Source of the DNA: Amycolatopsis acidiphila
GTDB lineage: Bacteria; Actinomycetota; Actinomycetes; Mycobacteriales; Pseudonocardiaceae
DNA: 64,000 bases
Direction of reading: 5' to 3'
Assembly (NCBI RefSeq): GCF_021391495.1
Contig: NZ_CP090063.1
Location: 3,286,001 to 3,350,000, forward strand
In this document: positions 32,851 to 41,118 of the stretch, piece by piece
Layout of the letters: each line of letters starts with the position of its first letter
Position numbering within the stretch: position 1 is the stretch's first letter
Notes under the pieces: model-generated
Seen by the model: the letters and a program-made list of their open reading frames with translations, nothing else
Database searches by the model: none
What the model was told of the DNA's origin: nothing
Translations under genes and position numbers: made by a program

Positions 32851-34014
32851 GTGGACATCAGGCGTCATCTCGACCGCATCGAGGTGAAATGGCTCTACGA
32901 ACAGGCCGCGCAGGTCTACACGTACCAGGGCGAGATCGACGAGAAGATGCTCACCCGGGCCTTCGAGGCGCTGTGCGTGCGGCATCCCCTGCTGCGTGCT
33001 CGTATCGGCCACGACGAGAACGGTTACTTCCTCGAAGCGACCGACGATCACATGCCGCAACTGCACGCGTGGCGGGGCGATGTCGGCAACCTGCGTGCAG
33101 AGCTCGGGGAGCTGCGCGACCCGGCCGAAGGCGTGGCGCGGCTGAACCTGGTCACCGACGACGCAGGTGGTGCGATCGCCCTGCAGACCTACCTGTTCGT
33201 CGTGGACGGGCAGAGCTGGCTGGCGTTGTTCTCCGAGCTCTGGTCCCTGTACACGGACCTGGCCGGGGGTGCCACGCTGACCGACGAACCGTACGGCACA
33301 CTTCCGACCCCTCCGTCCACAGTGCTCGAACGAATGGGCATTCCCTGTCCTTACCGGGGTTCTCCTTCGCCGATGAAACCGGTCATCCAGGTCGACCGCC
33401 GGCTGGACGCGGACGTGACGGACAAGCTCCTCACCGTCGCGCACCGGGTGGGCACCACGGTGCACGGGCTCATCTGCGGCGGCCTGCTGGTCGTGCACCG
33501 GCGGCAGGACCCGGCCCGCGGTGAGGCACGGATGGTGTGCCTGTCCGCGGTGGACCTACGGCACCGGCTCGCCCTGCCGGTCGGGAAGACGGACACGACC
33601 CGGCTCATCGGCTGGCATCAGACCGAACTGGACGTGCGGGGCGACGAGGATCCCGTGCCGCTGGGCCGCCGGGTACGCGACGAGCTCACCGAGGCGATCA
33701 CCTCGGGCGAGCTCCCGCTGCTGCGGCCGTCCCCGGAGGTCGCCGGCACACTCGACCCGCGGCTCTCCTCGGTGGTCACCACCAACATGGGCGTCATCCC
33801 GCCGATGACCTTCCCGCCCGAGCTCACGGTGACCGGAACCTCGAGGATCTACCCGAGCACCGCGCTGTTGTCGCCCTGGCACGGGTTCTTCACCTTCCAG
33901 GGCGAGATGACCGTCATGTCCGTCTATCCGGCCGACAGCTTCACGACGGCGGAAGCGGAACACCTCACGGGCGGGATCATCGCAATCCTCGAAGACATCG
34001 CTGCGACGGCCTGA
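32851..34014 (+). CDS. Condensation/PapA-type acyltransferase-like protein lacking HHxxxDG
   Basis: Protein of 387 residues with the fold features of PapA5/condensation-domain (CAT-like) acyltransferases: N-terminal subdomain IDEKMLTRAFEALCVRHPLL, central motif position, and C-terminal half with VGTTVHGLICGGLLVVHRRQ, LSAVDLRHRLALPVG and SVVTTNMGVIPPM. The length suits PapA-type enzymes. The catalytic HHxxxDG, which should sit near residue 114, reads Y114-L-F-V-V-D-G120: Asp and Gly are kept, both His are gone. Either the enzyme is a non-acylating relative or scaffold, or it uses another base. It starts at GTG 32851 and sits between the lyase and the AsnB-like gene with 33- and 24-base gaps. 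Family call moderate; the exact role is unknown. Confidence 0.65.
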   Translation: MDIRRHLDRIEVKWLYEQAAQVYTYQGEIDEKMLTRAFEALCVRHPLLRARIGHDENGYFLEATDDHMPQLHAWRGDVGNLRAELGELRDPAEGVARLNLVTDDAGGAIALQTYLFVVDGQSWLALFSELWSLYTDLAGGATLTDEPYGTLPTPPSTVLERMGIPCPYRGSPSPMKPVIQVDRRLDADVTDKLLTVAHRVGTTVHGLICGGLLVVHRRQDPARGEARMVCLSAVDLRHRLALPVGKTDTTRLIGWHQTELDVRGDEDPVPLGRRVRDELTEAITSGELPLLRPSPEVAGTLDPRLSSVVTTNMGVIPPMTFPPELTVTGTSRIYPSTALLSPWHGFFTFQGEMTVMSVYPADSFTTAEAEHLTGGIIAILEDIAATA

Positions 34015-34038
34015 GGGCCGGTCGGGTTAGGAACGGAC

Positions 34039-35883
34039 ATGTGTGGAATCGCAGGCTGGGTCTCGTTCTCGAGAGACCTGACCCTCCATCGGGACACCGT
34101 GCGGGCCATGGGCGCGACCATGGCCCGCCGCGGTCCCGACGACGACGGTGTGTGGCTGAGCCGGCAGGCGGCACTCGCGCACCGGCGTCTGTCCATCATC
34201 GACCTCGACCGCGGCAGGCAGCCGATGTCGGTGCGGACTCCCGGCGGTGAGGTCGTCATCGTCTACATCGGGGAGACGTACAACTTCCTCGAGCTGCGCG
34301 CCCTGCTGGAGAGCCACGGGCACCGGTTCACCACCGACAGCGACACCGAGGTGGTGTTGCGCGGCTACCTCCAGTGGGGCCCGGACGTGGTGCACCAGCT
34401 CAACGGCATGTACGGCTTCGCGATCTGGGACGAGCGGAACGCCACCCTGCTGATGACCCGCGATCGCATGGGCATCAAGCCGTTCTACTACTACCCGACC
34501 GCCGACGGGGTCCTGTTCGGCTCCGAGCCGAAGGCCATCCTGGCCAACTCGCTGGCGGACAGGGTGGTCGACGCGGCCGGACTCCGGGAGCTGGTCTCGA
34601 TGACGAAGGCTCCCGGCTGGGCGCTGTGGCACGGGATGCACGAGATCGAACCCGGCACCCTAGTCCTCGTCGACGCCGAAGGCGTCCGTACCCGGACCTA
34701 TTGGAAGCTCGAGACGCACGAGCACGAACACGACCGGGAAGAGTCGGTGGCGCACGTCGGCGAGCTGCTGTCGGACATCGTGCGGCGGCAGCTGATCGCG
34801 GATGTCCCCCGGTGCGTGCTGCTGTCGGGAGGACTGGATTCGAGCGCGATCACCGGCCTCGCGGCGGACTGTCTCGGCCGTGCGGGAGAACGGGTGCGCA
34901 CGTTCTCGGTCAACTATCTCGGTCACGAGGAACGGTTCCAGCCCGATCCACTGCGGGACACCGTGGACGCGCCCTACATCCGCGATGTCGTGGACATGCT
35001 GGGCCCGCTGCACCAGGAGATCCTGCTCGACACGCGCGACGTCTCCGATCCGGAACTGCGGCGAGCCGTGATCACCGCACGGGACATGCCGGGCCTGCTC
35101 GGCGACCTCGACCCCTCGCTGTACCTGTTGTCCAAGGCCATCAAGGCCGAGTCGACGGTCGCCCTGTCCGGTGAGTCGGCGGACGAGCTGTTCGGCGGCT
35201 ACCGCTGGTTCCACGAGGACGAGGCGCGCTGGGCGGAGATGTTCCCCTGGCGTGCGTTCGCCGGTTCCCTCACCGCCGACCGCCACGGTGTCTTCCGGCA
35301 GGACGTGCTCGACGTGCTGGCGCTGCCCGGCTACATCGCCGACCAGTACGCCACCGCGGTCGCCGGCGTCGAGCACCTGCCCGGTGAGACCGGGCTGGAA
35401 CGGCGGATGCGCACCGTCTCACATCTCAACCTGACCCGTTACCTGCGCATGGTGCTGGACCGCAAGGACCGGATGTCGATGGCGGCCGGGCTCGAGGTCC
35501 GGGTGCCCTTCTGCGACCACCGGCTGGTGGACTACGTCTACAACGCGCCGTGGCGGTTGAAGAGCTTCGACGGCAGGGAGAAGAGCCTGTTGCGGCACGC
35601 GACCAAGCAGGTGCTGCCGGACTCGGTCGTGAACCGCAGGAAGAACCCCTATCCGTCCACTCAGGACCCGCAGTACGCCGCCGCGCTGCAGCAGCAGGCG
35701 AAGGAGCTGCTGGCCGAGCCCGGCAGCGCGGTGTTCGACCTGATCGACCACGGCTGGCTCAGCGCAGCCGTCGAGCACGACGCGGAGACCCTGCCCAGGC
35801 GCACGAGGGCCGGCCTCGACCAGGTGCTCGACCTGCACCACTGGCTGGACCTCTACCGTCCGGAGGTGCGGCTGGCCGGGTGA
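34039..35883 (+). CDS. AsnB-type glutamine-dependent amidotransferase
   Basis: Asparagine-synthetase-like protein of 614 residues. N-terminal glutaminase domain begins MCGIAGWVSF with the nucleophilic Cys after Met; RRGPDDDGVW and HRRLSIIDL are normal, but the oxyanion-hole motif that normally reads YNGEIYN is Y-I-G-E-T-Y-N (residues 76-82), replacing the Asn. The C-terminal synthetase domain has the PP-loop SGGLDSSA (~262-269) and ALSGESADELFGGYRWF. Together these would amidate a carboxylate with ATP. In a cluster with a condensation-like protein and a lyase, it may amidate or cyclise a pathway product, as AsnB relatives do in antibiotic pathways, instead of making asparagine. Its last ~30 bases overlap the convergent amidase. 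Confidence 0.85.
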   Translation: MCGIAGWVSFSRDLTLHRDTVRAMGATMARRGPDDDGVWLSRQAALAHRRLSIIDLDRGRQPMSVRTPGGEVVIVYIGETYNFLELRALLESHGHRFTTDSDTEVVLRGYLQWGPDVVHQLNGMYGFAIWDERNATLLMTRDRMGIKPFYYYPTADGVLFGSEPKAILANSLADRVVDAAGLRELVSMTKAPGWALWHGMHEIEPGTLVLVDAEGVRTRTYWKLETHEHEHDREESVAHVGELLSDIVRRQLIADVPRCVLLSGGLDSSAITGLAADCLGRAGERVRTFSVNYLGHEERFQPDPLRDTVDAPYIRDVVDMLGPLHQEILLDTRDVSDPELRRAVITARDMPGLLGDLDPSLYLLSKAIKAESTVALSGESADELFGGYRWFHEDEARWAEMFPWRAFAGSLTADRHGVFRQDVLDVLALPGYIADQYATAVAGVEHLPGETGLERRMRTVSHLNLTRYLRMVLDRKDRMSMAAGLEVRVPFCDHRLVDYVYNAPWRLKSFDGREKSLLRHATKQVLPDSVVNRRKNPYPSTQDPQYAAALQQQAKELLAEPGSAVFDLIDHGWLSAAVEHDAETLPRRTRAGLDQVLDLHHWLDLYRPEVRLAG

Positions 35884-37505
35884 GGGCTCACCACCGGGTC
35901 CCAGCCGGTCTCCGCCGGCTGGGACACCTCCAGCAGGGACCCGTCCTCACCCTCCTGGTCGAGCAGCCACGGGGCGAGCTCGGCCGCCGCCTCGAAGGCG
36001 AACCCCGCCCGGTAGACGGTGTGCTCGTCGAACCGGCGCCCGGCGATCTGCAAGCCGGCGGGCAACCGGTGCTCGCCGAAACCACACGGCAGGGTCAGCG
36101 CCGGATGACCGGTCAGGTTGAACGGGCAGGTGTTGTAGGAGGCGTCCACCCCCACGTCGGCGCGTGAGTCGGCCTGGGTGGGGTCCCCGTCAGGCAGCCG
36201 TACCGGCCCCGCCGGCGTCGTCGGCGTCACGAGAAGGTCGACGTCGGCGAGGGCCCGCTCGACCTGCCGGCGCAGTTCGAGCCGGAGATTCCGGGCGTAC
36301 CCGAGATGCGCCCCACCGTAGGTCTCCTGCAGGTGCGCCACCGCGAGCAGCCGGGTGCGCAGTGCGAACGGCAGCTGGCGCATCCCGTCGTGGTAGTGCA
36401 CGGCGGCCGCCGCCTCGGCGTGCACGTCCACACGCGACAGATCTCCCGGGGTGTGACCCGACGAACGAGCCCTGGCGGCCATGGCGAAGCTGGTCAGGAC
36501 CCGGACGAGGACCGACCCGGCGGACCACAGCGGAATCGAGATCGGGACGAGCACGGCCCCCGCTCCCGCGAGGACCTCGCGTGCTCGCTCGAAGGCTTCG
36601 AGCGTGGCCGGGGTGCAGCGGTGCGGGTCCACCGATTCGGTGACGACGCCGATCCGCAGCCCCTCGGCGCCGCGTTCCGCGGCGCCCCGGTAGTCGCCCG
36701 GCGACCGGTCGGGGTCGGTGTGCGGATCCCGCCAGTCGCCGCCGGCGATGGTCTCGAGCAGCAGCGCGTTGTCGGCGACGGTCGTGGTCATGGGGCCGAT
36801 GTGGTCGAGGCTGTGTTCCAGGTGCGTGAGCCCGTGTGCCGGCACGAGCCCGTAGGTCGGCTTCATCCCCACGATGCCGCACCAGGCGGCCGGGATGCGG
36901 ATGCTGCCGCCCTGGTCGGCGCCCAGCGCCAGATCGACGAGTCCGCCCGCGACCGCCGCCCCCGAGCCGGAGGACGAGCCGCCCGCGGAGAAGCGCACGT
37001 CGTGGGGGTTGCGGACGGCGCCGAACCCGGATCCGGCCCCCAGCCCCATCGACATGTCCGCCATGTTGGTCTTCGCGACGATCCGAGCGCCCGCCTCCAG
37101 TACGCGTTCGACCACCACCGCGTCCTCGGTGGGCACCGGGCACGGGAGCCGGTGCCCACCGCCGGTCGTCGGGATCCCCGCCACCGCGATGCAGTCCTTG
37201 ATCCCGAGGGTCATGCCGGCCAGCGGGCCGGTGCGGGCACCGGCGACCTCGCACCAGCGGATGATCGCGCGGAAGGGGTCCTGTCGTCCGGAGGCGGGCG
37301 GCCCGCCGGGAGCCCGGTGGGTGTGCCGCAGCGCGACCGTGGGCTCGGGAAACTCCCCGAGCCGGTCGAACGTGGCGAGGTGATCGGCGACGGCGTCGCG
37401 ATACGCCTCCACCTCCTCGCCCGACAGCCTCAGGCGCAACTGTTCCGCGTACCGCGCGACCTCGTCACATCCGGGCGGGTCGCTTCGCCGCGCTTCGAGC
37501 TCCAT
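35853..37505 (-). CDS. Amidase-signature hydrolase
   Basis: Amidase-signature enzyme of 550 residues. The Ser-cisSer-Lys triad is visible: K103 in GMTLGIKDCIAVAG, cis-Ser around 177-179 in SAGGSSSGSGAAVAGG, and nucleophile S201 in GADQGGSIRIPAAW. The length and architecture resemble GatA/aspartyl-tRNA amidotransferase-like amidases, but with a Glu/Arg-rich N-terminal ~80 residues, so a small-molecule amidase is likely. Start at ATG 37503-37505. It follows the gamma-glutamyltransferase by 10 bases on the same strand, so the two form an operon cleaving amide bonds, placed tail-to-tail against the amide-forming AsnB-like gene (31-base overlap). Confidence 0.87.
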   Translation of the reverse strand: MELEARRSDPPGCDEVARYAEQLRLRLSGEEVEAYRDAVADHLATFDRLGEFPEPTVALRHTHRAPGGPPASGRQDPFRAIIRWCEVAGARTGPLAGMTLGIKDCIAVAGIPTTGGGHRLPCPVPTEDAVVVERVLEAGARIVAKTNMADMSMGLGAGSGFGAVRNPHDVRFSAGGSSSGSGAAVAGGLVDLALGADQGGSIRIPAAWCGIVGMKPTYGLVPAHGLTHLEHSLDHIGPMTTTVADNALLLETIAGGDWRDPHTDPDRSPGDYRGAAERGAEGLRIGVVTESVDPHRCTPATLEAFERAREVLAGAGAVLVPISIPLWSAGSVLVRVLTSFAMAARARSSGHTPGDLSRVDVHAEAAAAVHYHDGMRQLPFALRTRLLAVAHLQETYGGAHLGYARNLRLELRRQVERALADVDLLVTPTTPAGPVRLPDGDPTQADSRADVGVDASYNTCPFNLTGHPALTLPCGFGEHRLPAGLQIAGRRFDEHTVYRAGFAFEAAAELAPWLLDQEGEDGSLLEVSQPAETGWDPVVSPHPASRTSGR

Positions 37506-37515
37506 GCCGTCCTTC

Positions 37516-39135
37516 CTAGGCGTAGCAGGCGATTCCGCCGTCGTTGCGTGGATCGGCGGCGGCCGCGAAACCGCCTTCGCCGGCCAGCGTGATCAGCTGC
37601 ACCCGGCCGAACGAGGCGAGGTAGTTCGCGGGCTTCTGCACGATCGGCATCCCGCGGTCCTGCAGCGCCCGGATGGTGCGCTGCGAGATCCGGCCCTCCG
37701 CGAAGACGGGCCTGCCTTCGGAGTGCAGTCGCGGTGCGGCGACCGCTTCCGACGGCGACATGCCGAAGTCGATGACATTGCTGAGCGCCTGCGTGACGGC
37801 GCTGGGAATCGAGTACCCGCCCGGAGAACCGACGACCATGGCGGGCTTGCCGTCCTTGAACAGGATCGTCGGCGCCGCGGCGTTGGCCCGGGAGCGACCG
37901 GGGACGAGCGAGTTGACCCGGCCCGGTTCGGGGTCCATCAGGCAGGTGCAGCCGTTCCAGGTGAAGCCCGTGCCGGGGATGACGACTCCCGACGGGATGC
38001 TCAGCGTCTGCGTGAGGGAGACGCAGTTGCCCTCGTCGTCGGCGACGGACAGGTGGGTGGTGCCGCCGGGCTCGTGCAGGACCTTGAGGTCCGGCAGCTC
38101 GCCACGACGCAGGTGGCCGGCGATCTCGTCGGTGTACGCGTCCGACAGCAGCCACTCGAGGGGCACCTCCTGGTACTTGGGGTCGGCGAGGTACCGGAAA
38201 CGGATCACCCCCGCCCAGGCCAGCGCCGCGCCGACGAGGAAGGCGTGCTCGGGGCCGTTGTGCTCCAGCTTGGCGAGGTCGAACCGTTCGAGCACCTTCA
38301 GGATGTGCAGGATCAGCAGTCCGCCGTTGGGCAGCGACGCCGACTCCACCTGGAAGCCGCGGTAGCCGCCGGTCAGCGGCTGCTCGATGTCCACCTCGTA
38401 GTTCGCGAGGTCCTCGGCGGTGACGAACGCGCCGTTCAGCTCGAAGTCGCGGACGATGAGGTCCGCCAGGTCACCGGTGTAGAAGTCCTCCGCGCCCCGG
38501 TCGGCCAGCTGCCGGAGGGTCTTCGCGTGGTCGGGGTTGCGGAAGGGCTCACCGGCCTGCTTGAGCGTGCCGTCCGGCCGGATCCACAGCTCCTTCGCCG
38601 CGTCGGACCAGCAGTAGTGTTCTTCGACGGGAGGCATCCCGGGGAAGACGAAGCTGCGGGAGACGCCGGCGACCTGTTCGCTGATCGGATAGCCCTGATC
38701 GCTGGCTTCGACGCTGGGCTCGATGAGGTCGGCCCAGGGCAGGGAGCCATACGTCCGGTGGAGCTCGCCCAGCCCGGCCACCGTGCCCGGCGTCATGATC
38801 GCCGTGTACCCCATGAGGTTCTTGTGCCCCTCGACGAGCGCCACGTGCCACATGTCGGTGTAGCCCTTGATGTCCTCGGCCCACATTTCGGGGAACATCC
38901 GGGAACCGACCCGCGCCGAGAAGCCGAAGTGCTTGCTGGTGCGGGTTTTCGCGTGGTACGTCGTCGCGAGACCCCAGCCGCCGAGGCCGCACATGAACGG
39001 ACTGAAGACCGTCTGGGCGAAGGCGGTGGCCACCGCCGCGTCGAACGCGTTGCCGCCCCGGCGCAGCACGTCCGCGCCGATCTCGGCCGCTCGCGGCTCC
39101 GGGGAAACCACCACACCGTGCCTGGACCCGTCCAT
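37516..39135 (-). CDS. Gamma-glutamyltransferase-family N-terminal nucleophile hydrolase
   Basis: Protein of 539 residues, the length of a GGT precursor. Autoprocessing and catalysis would occur at the Thr of GGTTHLSVADDEGN (about residue 360), followed by LTQTLSIPSGVVIPGTGFTW and the oxyanion-hole-like VVGSPGGYSIPSAV. The N-terminal RRGGNAFDAAVATAF and GGWGLATTYHA are also typical. No signal peptide is seen, so it is probably cytoplasmic, unlike E. coli GGT, and nearer to the cytoplasmic GGT-like acylases. It could transfer or hydrolyse a gamma-glutamyl or other acyl group. ATG 39133-39135 is chosen over an upstream TTG because GAGGAG at 39143-39148 is well spaced. First gene of the operon with the amidase. 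Confidence 0.86.
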   Translation of the reverse strand: MDGSRHGVVVSPEPRAAEIGADVLRRGGNAFDAAVATAFAQTVFSPFMCGLGGWGLATTYHAKTRTSKHFGFSARVGSRMFPEMWAEDIKGYTDMWHVALVEGHKNLMGYTAIMTPGTVAGLGELHRTYGSLPWADLIEPSVEASDQGYPISEQVAGVSRSFVFPGMPPVEEHYCWSDAAKELWIRPDGTLKQAGEPFRNPDHAKTLRQLADRGAEDFYTGDLADLIVRDFELNGAFVTAEDLANYEVDIEQPLTGGYRGFQVESASLPNGGLLILHILKVLERFDLAKLEHNGPEHAFLVGAALAWAGVIRFRYLADPKYQEVPLEWLLSDAYTDEIAGHLRRGELPDLKVLHEPGGTTHLSVADDEGNCVSLTQTLSIPSGVVIPGTGFTWNGCTCLMDPEPGRVNSLVPGRSRANAAAPTILFKDGKPAMVVGSPGGYSIPSAVTQALSNVIDFGMSPSEAVAAPRLHSEGRPVFAEGRISQRTIRALQDRGMPIVQKPANYLASFGRVQLITLAGEGGFAAAADPRNDGGIACYA

Positions 39136-39579
39136 TCCCAACTCCTCACTCGTACATCCGGTCCTGTCAGGACGATCCGCCGGCGGCGTGACGAGCCGGA
39201 CGGGCCTTCGCGGAAAAGGGGGATTCTGCGAACGCTTCGGTTCCGGGCGGATCGGCCGGCATCCGGATCGCGGGAAGCGAGGCAGCTCAACTGTTACTCA
39301 CGCACACTAAGTGTCCGAGCTTTTGACGTCAAGACTGTCGCGACGGGGCTGGCGGAGAAGGTCGCGATCACGGAAATCTCCTGGCACAGCGAGATCTCTA
39401 CCTCGAATGGGTGATGTGTTTCGCTGAGTGGGTTCGCTATTTTGATTCAAATGTCCAATCTTTAGGACTGTCCGCGCATGACCCATCGGTCTGCCGTCGA
39501 CTCCGGATTTCGCTGCCCGCCCGGCTGACCGCCGGATGTGCCTGCAGCCTGCGCGTTTCTTGACGAGAGGACATCAGCG
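39136..39579. other. 444-base divergent control region
   Basis: No gene seen. The middle (39290-39470) is AT-richer than its surroundings and holds two perfect short palindromes, ACACT-A-AGTGT (39304-39314) and TTGACGTCAA (39323-39332), 8 bases apart, and a GTCC/GGAC pair at 39453-39468. It separates the minus-strand gamma-glutamyltransferase operon from the plus-strand MFS-racemase genes, so it likely carries both promoters and at least one operator, perhaps for the GntR protein at 43899. Confidence 0.5.
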
Positions 39580-40974
39580 GTGAGTGTTCTGGATCCACAA
39601 CACGAGACGTCGGGAACGTCGACGGCGGCGAACATCGCCGCGCGGTTCGAGCGGTTGCCCTTCACCGGCTATCAGAAGCGGCTCGCCGCGGTACTGGCGA
39701 CCTGCTTCATGATCGACGGAATCGACCTGAACATGCTGTCCTTCCTGCTGGCGCCGATCAGCGCCGACCTGGGCCTGAGCAAGGGCGCCGCGGCGTGGGC
39801 GGCGAGCGCGGGCTTCATCGGCATGGGGGTCGGGGCGACCTGCGCCGGCCTGCTCGCGGACCGGTTCGGGCGCCGGCTGGTCCTGGTGAACAGCATGCTG
39901 TTGTGGGGGACGGCGAGCCTGCTCACCGCGTTCGCCTGGAACCTGTCCTCGTTCATGGCCTTCCGCATCCTCACGGGCATCGGCCTCGGCGCGGAACTGC
40001 CGGTCGCCTTCGCCCTGCTCGCGGAGTTCATGCCGGCGGCGCGGCGGGCACGGCTGACCGGCTGGGTCCAGGTCGCGGGATCGACCGGGCTCGTCGCGTT
40101 CAACGCGCTGTCCCTGCTCGCCGTCGCCGTCGCCGGGGCGGTCGCCGGCTGGCGGGCGATGTTCGTCGTCATGTTCGTCACCGCGTTGTTCGCCCTCTAC
40201 GTACGACGGCAGGTGCCGGAGTCGCCCCGGTGGTACGCCGCGCAGGGCAGGCACGACCGGGCCGAAGCGGTGATGGCAGAGCTCGAGGACAAGGTAGAGC
40301 GGGCCTCCGGCGGCCCGCTGCCCGAGCCCGTGCCGGTCGCGGCCGCCCAGCCGCGACAGGCGGCCGGCAACCTGGTGCACGAGCTGTTCTCCCGCGGCTA
40401 CGCCAGGCGCACGCTGCTCGCCTGGTCGATGTGGCTCGTGATCATGCTGGCCTTCTACGGAATCACCACCTGGACCGGCAAGCTCCTGGTGGACCGCGGG
40501 ATGAGCGTGTCCAAGTCGATCCTCGTCGGCCTGCTCATCTCGGCCGCCGGCATTCCCGCCGCCTGGCTGACCGGATACGCCATGGACCGCATCGGCCGGA
40601 AGGCGGTCCTCACCGCGGCCCTCGCCCTCGTGGCGGTCGCCGCGTTCGCCTACGGCCACGCGTCGACGTTCGCCCTCGTGGTGCTCGCCGGCGCGATCAT
40701 GCAGTTCGCGCTGGTCGGCGTGGCGACCTCGCTGTACGCCTACACGCCCGAACTGTTCCCGACGCGGACCCGCGGCACCGGTATGGGCACTGCCTCCACC
40801 GCCGGCCGGATCTCCGCCATCGTCGGCCCCCTGCTCGTTCCCGTGACGTTGCTCGCCTGGGGCTACACCGGCACCTTCCTGGCCTTCGCGTGCTGTTTCG
40901 TGGTGAGCGCGCTGCTGGTGCTCGTGTTCGGCCCGGAGAGCAGGGGCCGGGTGCTGGAAGAGGTTTCCGGCTAG
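39580..40974 (+). CDS. MFS importer, aromatic-acid:H+ symporter type
   Basis: Major facilitator of 464 residues. Helix 1 carries ATCFMIDGIDLNMLSFLL, the D-G-D/E-type charged motif of the AAHS (PcaK/BenK-like) symporters; loop 2-3 is GLLADRFGRRLV; loop 8-9 is GYAMDRIGRKAVL; AYTPELFPTRTRGTGMGTAS is the family's late motif. A substrate such as an aromatic or other organic acid is likely. GTG at 39580 with GAGAGG (39565-39570) is chosen. It opens the right-hand plus-strand half of the 32-46 kb cluster, divergent from the gamma-glutamyltransferase. Confidence 0.86.
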   Translation: MSVLDPQHETSGTSTAANIAARFERLPFTGYQKRLAAVLATCFMIDGIDLNMLSFLLAPISADLGLSKGAAAWAASAGFIGMGVGATCAGLLADRFGRRLVLVNSMLLWGTASLLTAFAWNLSSFMAFRILTGIGLGAELPVAFALLAEFMPAARRARLTGWVQVAGSTGLVAFNALSLLAVAVAGAVAGWRAMFVVMFVTALFALYVRRQVPESPRWYAAQGRHDRAEAVMAELEDKVERASGGPLPEPVPVAAAQPRQAAGNLVHELFSRGYARRTLLAWSMWLVIMLAFYGITTWTGKLLVDRGMSVSKSILVGLLISAAGIPAAWLTGYAMDRIGRKAVLTAALALVAVAAFAYGHASTFALVVLAGAIMQFALVGVATSLYAYTPELFPTRTRGTGMGTASTAGRISAIVGPLLVPVTLLAWGYTGTFLAFACCFVVSALLVLVFGPESRGRVLEEVSG

Positions 40975-40982
40975 GCCCAGGG

Positions 40983-41039
40983 CGGCCGCCGGCGACCGGG
41001 GCGAAAAGAACACCGCGCCCGATCGGTGGCCGGCGGCCG
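40983..41039. terminator. Long inverted repeat after the importer gene
   Basis: Arms of 16 bases with one mismatch (40983-40998 and 41024-41039; CGGCCGCCGGC at the outside) enclose a 25-base loop. It starts 8 bases after the MFS stop and ends 80 bases before the racemase start. It may act as a terminator or attenuator that lowers racemase expression relative to the importer. No U-tract. Confidence 0.45.
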
Positions 41040-41118
41040 GCCCCGGCTCCTACTCTTCAGCGCCTCTTCCAGCTACGACGGCCGTCCCATCGACGTGACA
41101 GAAAGCAGAGGTAGTCAG

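Noticed and set aside
31999..35883. Calling the lyase / condensation-like / AsnB-like run a nonribosomal peptide cluster
   Set aside because: No adenylation or carrier-protein domain is present here or within the rest of the window, so a classical NRPS assignment is not supported.
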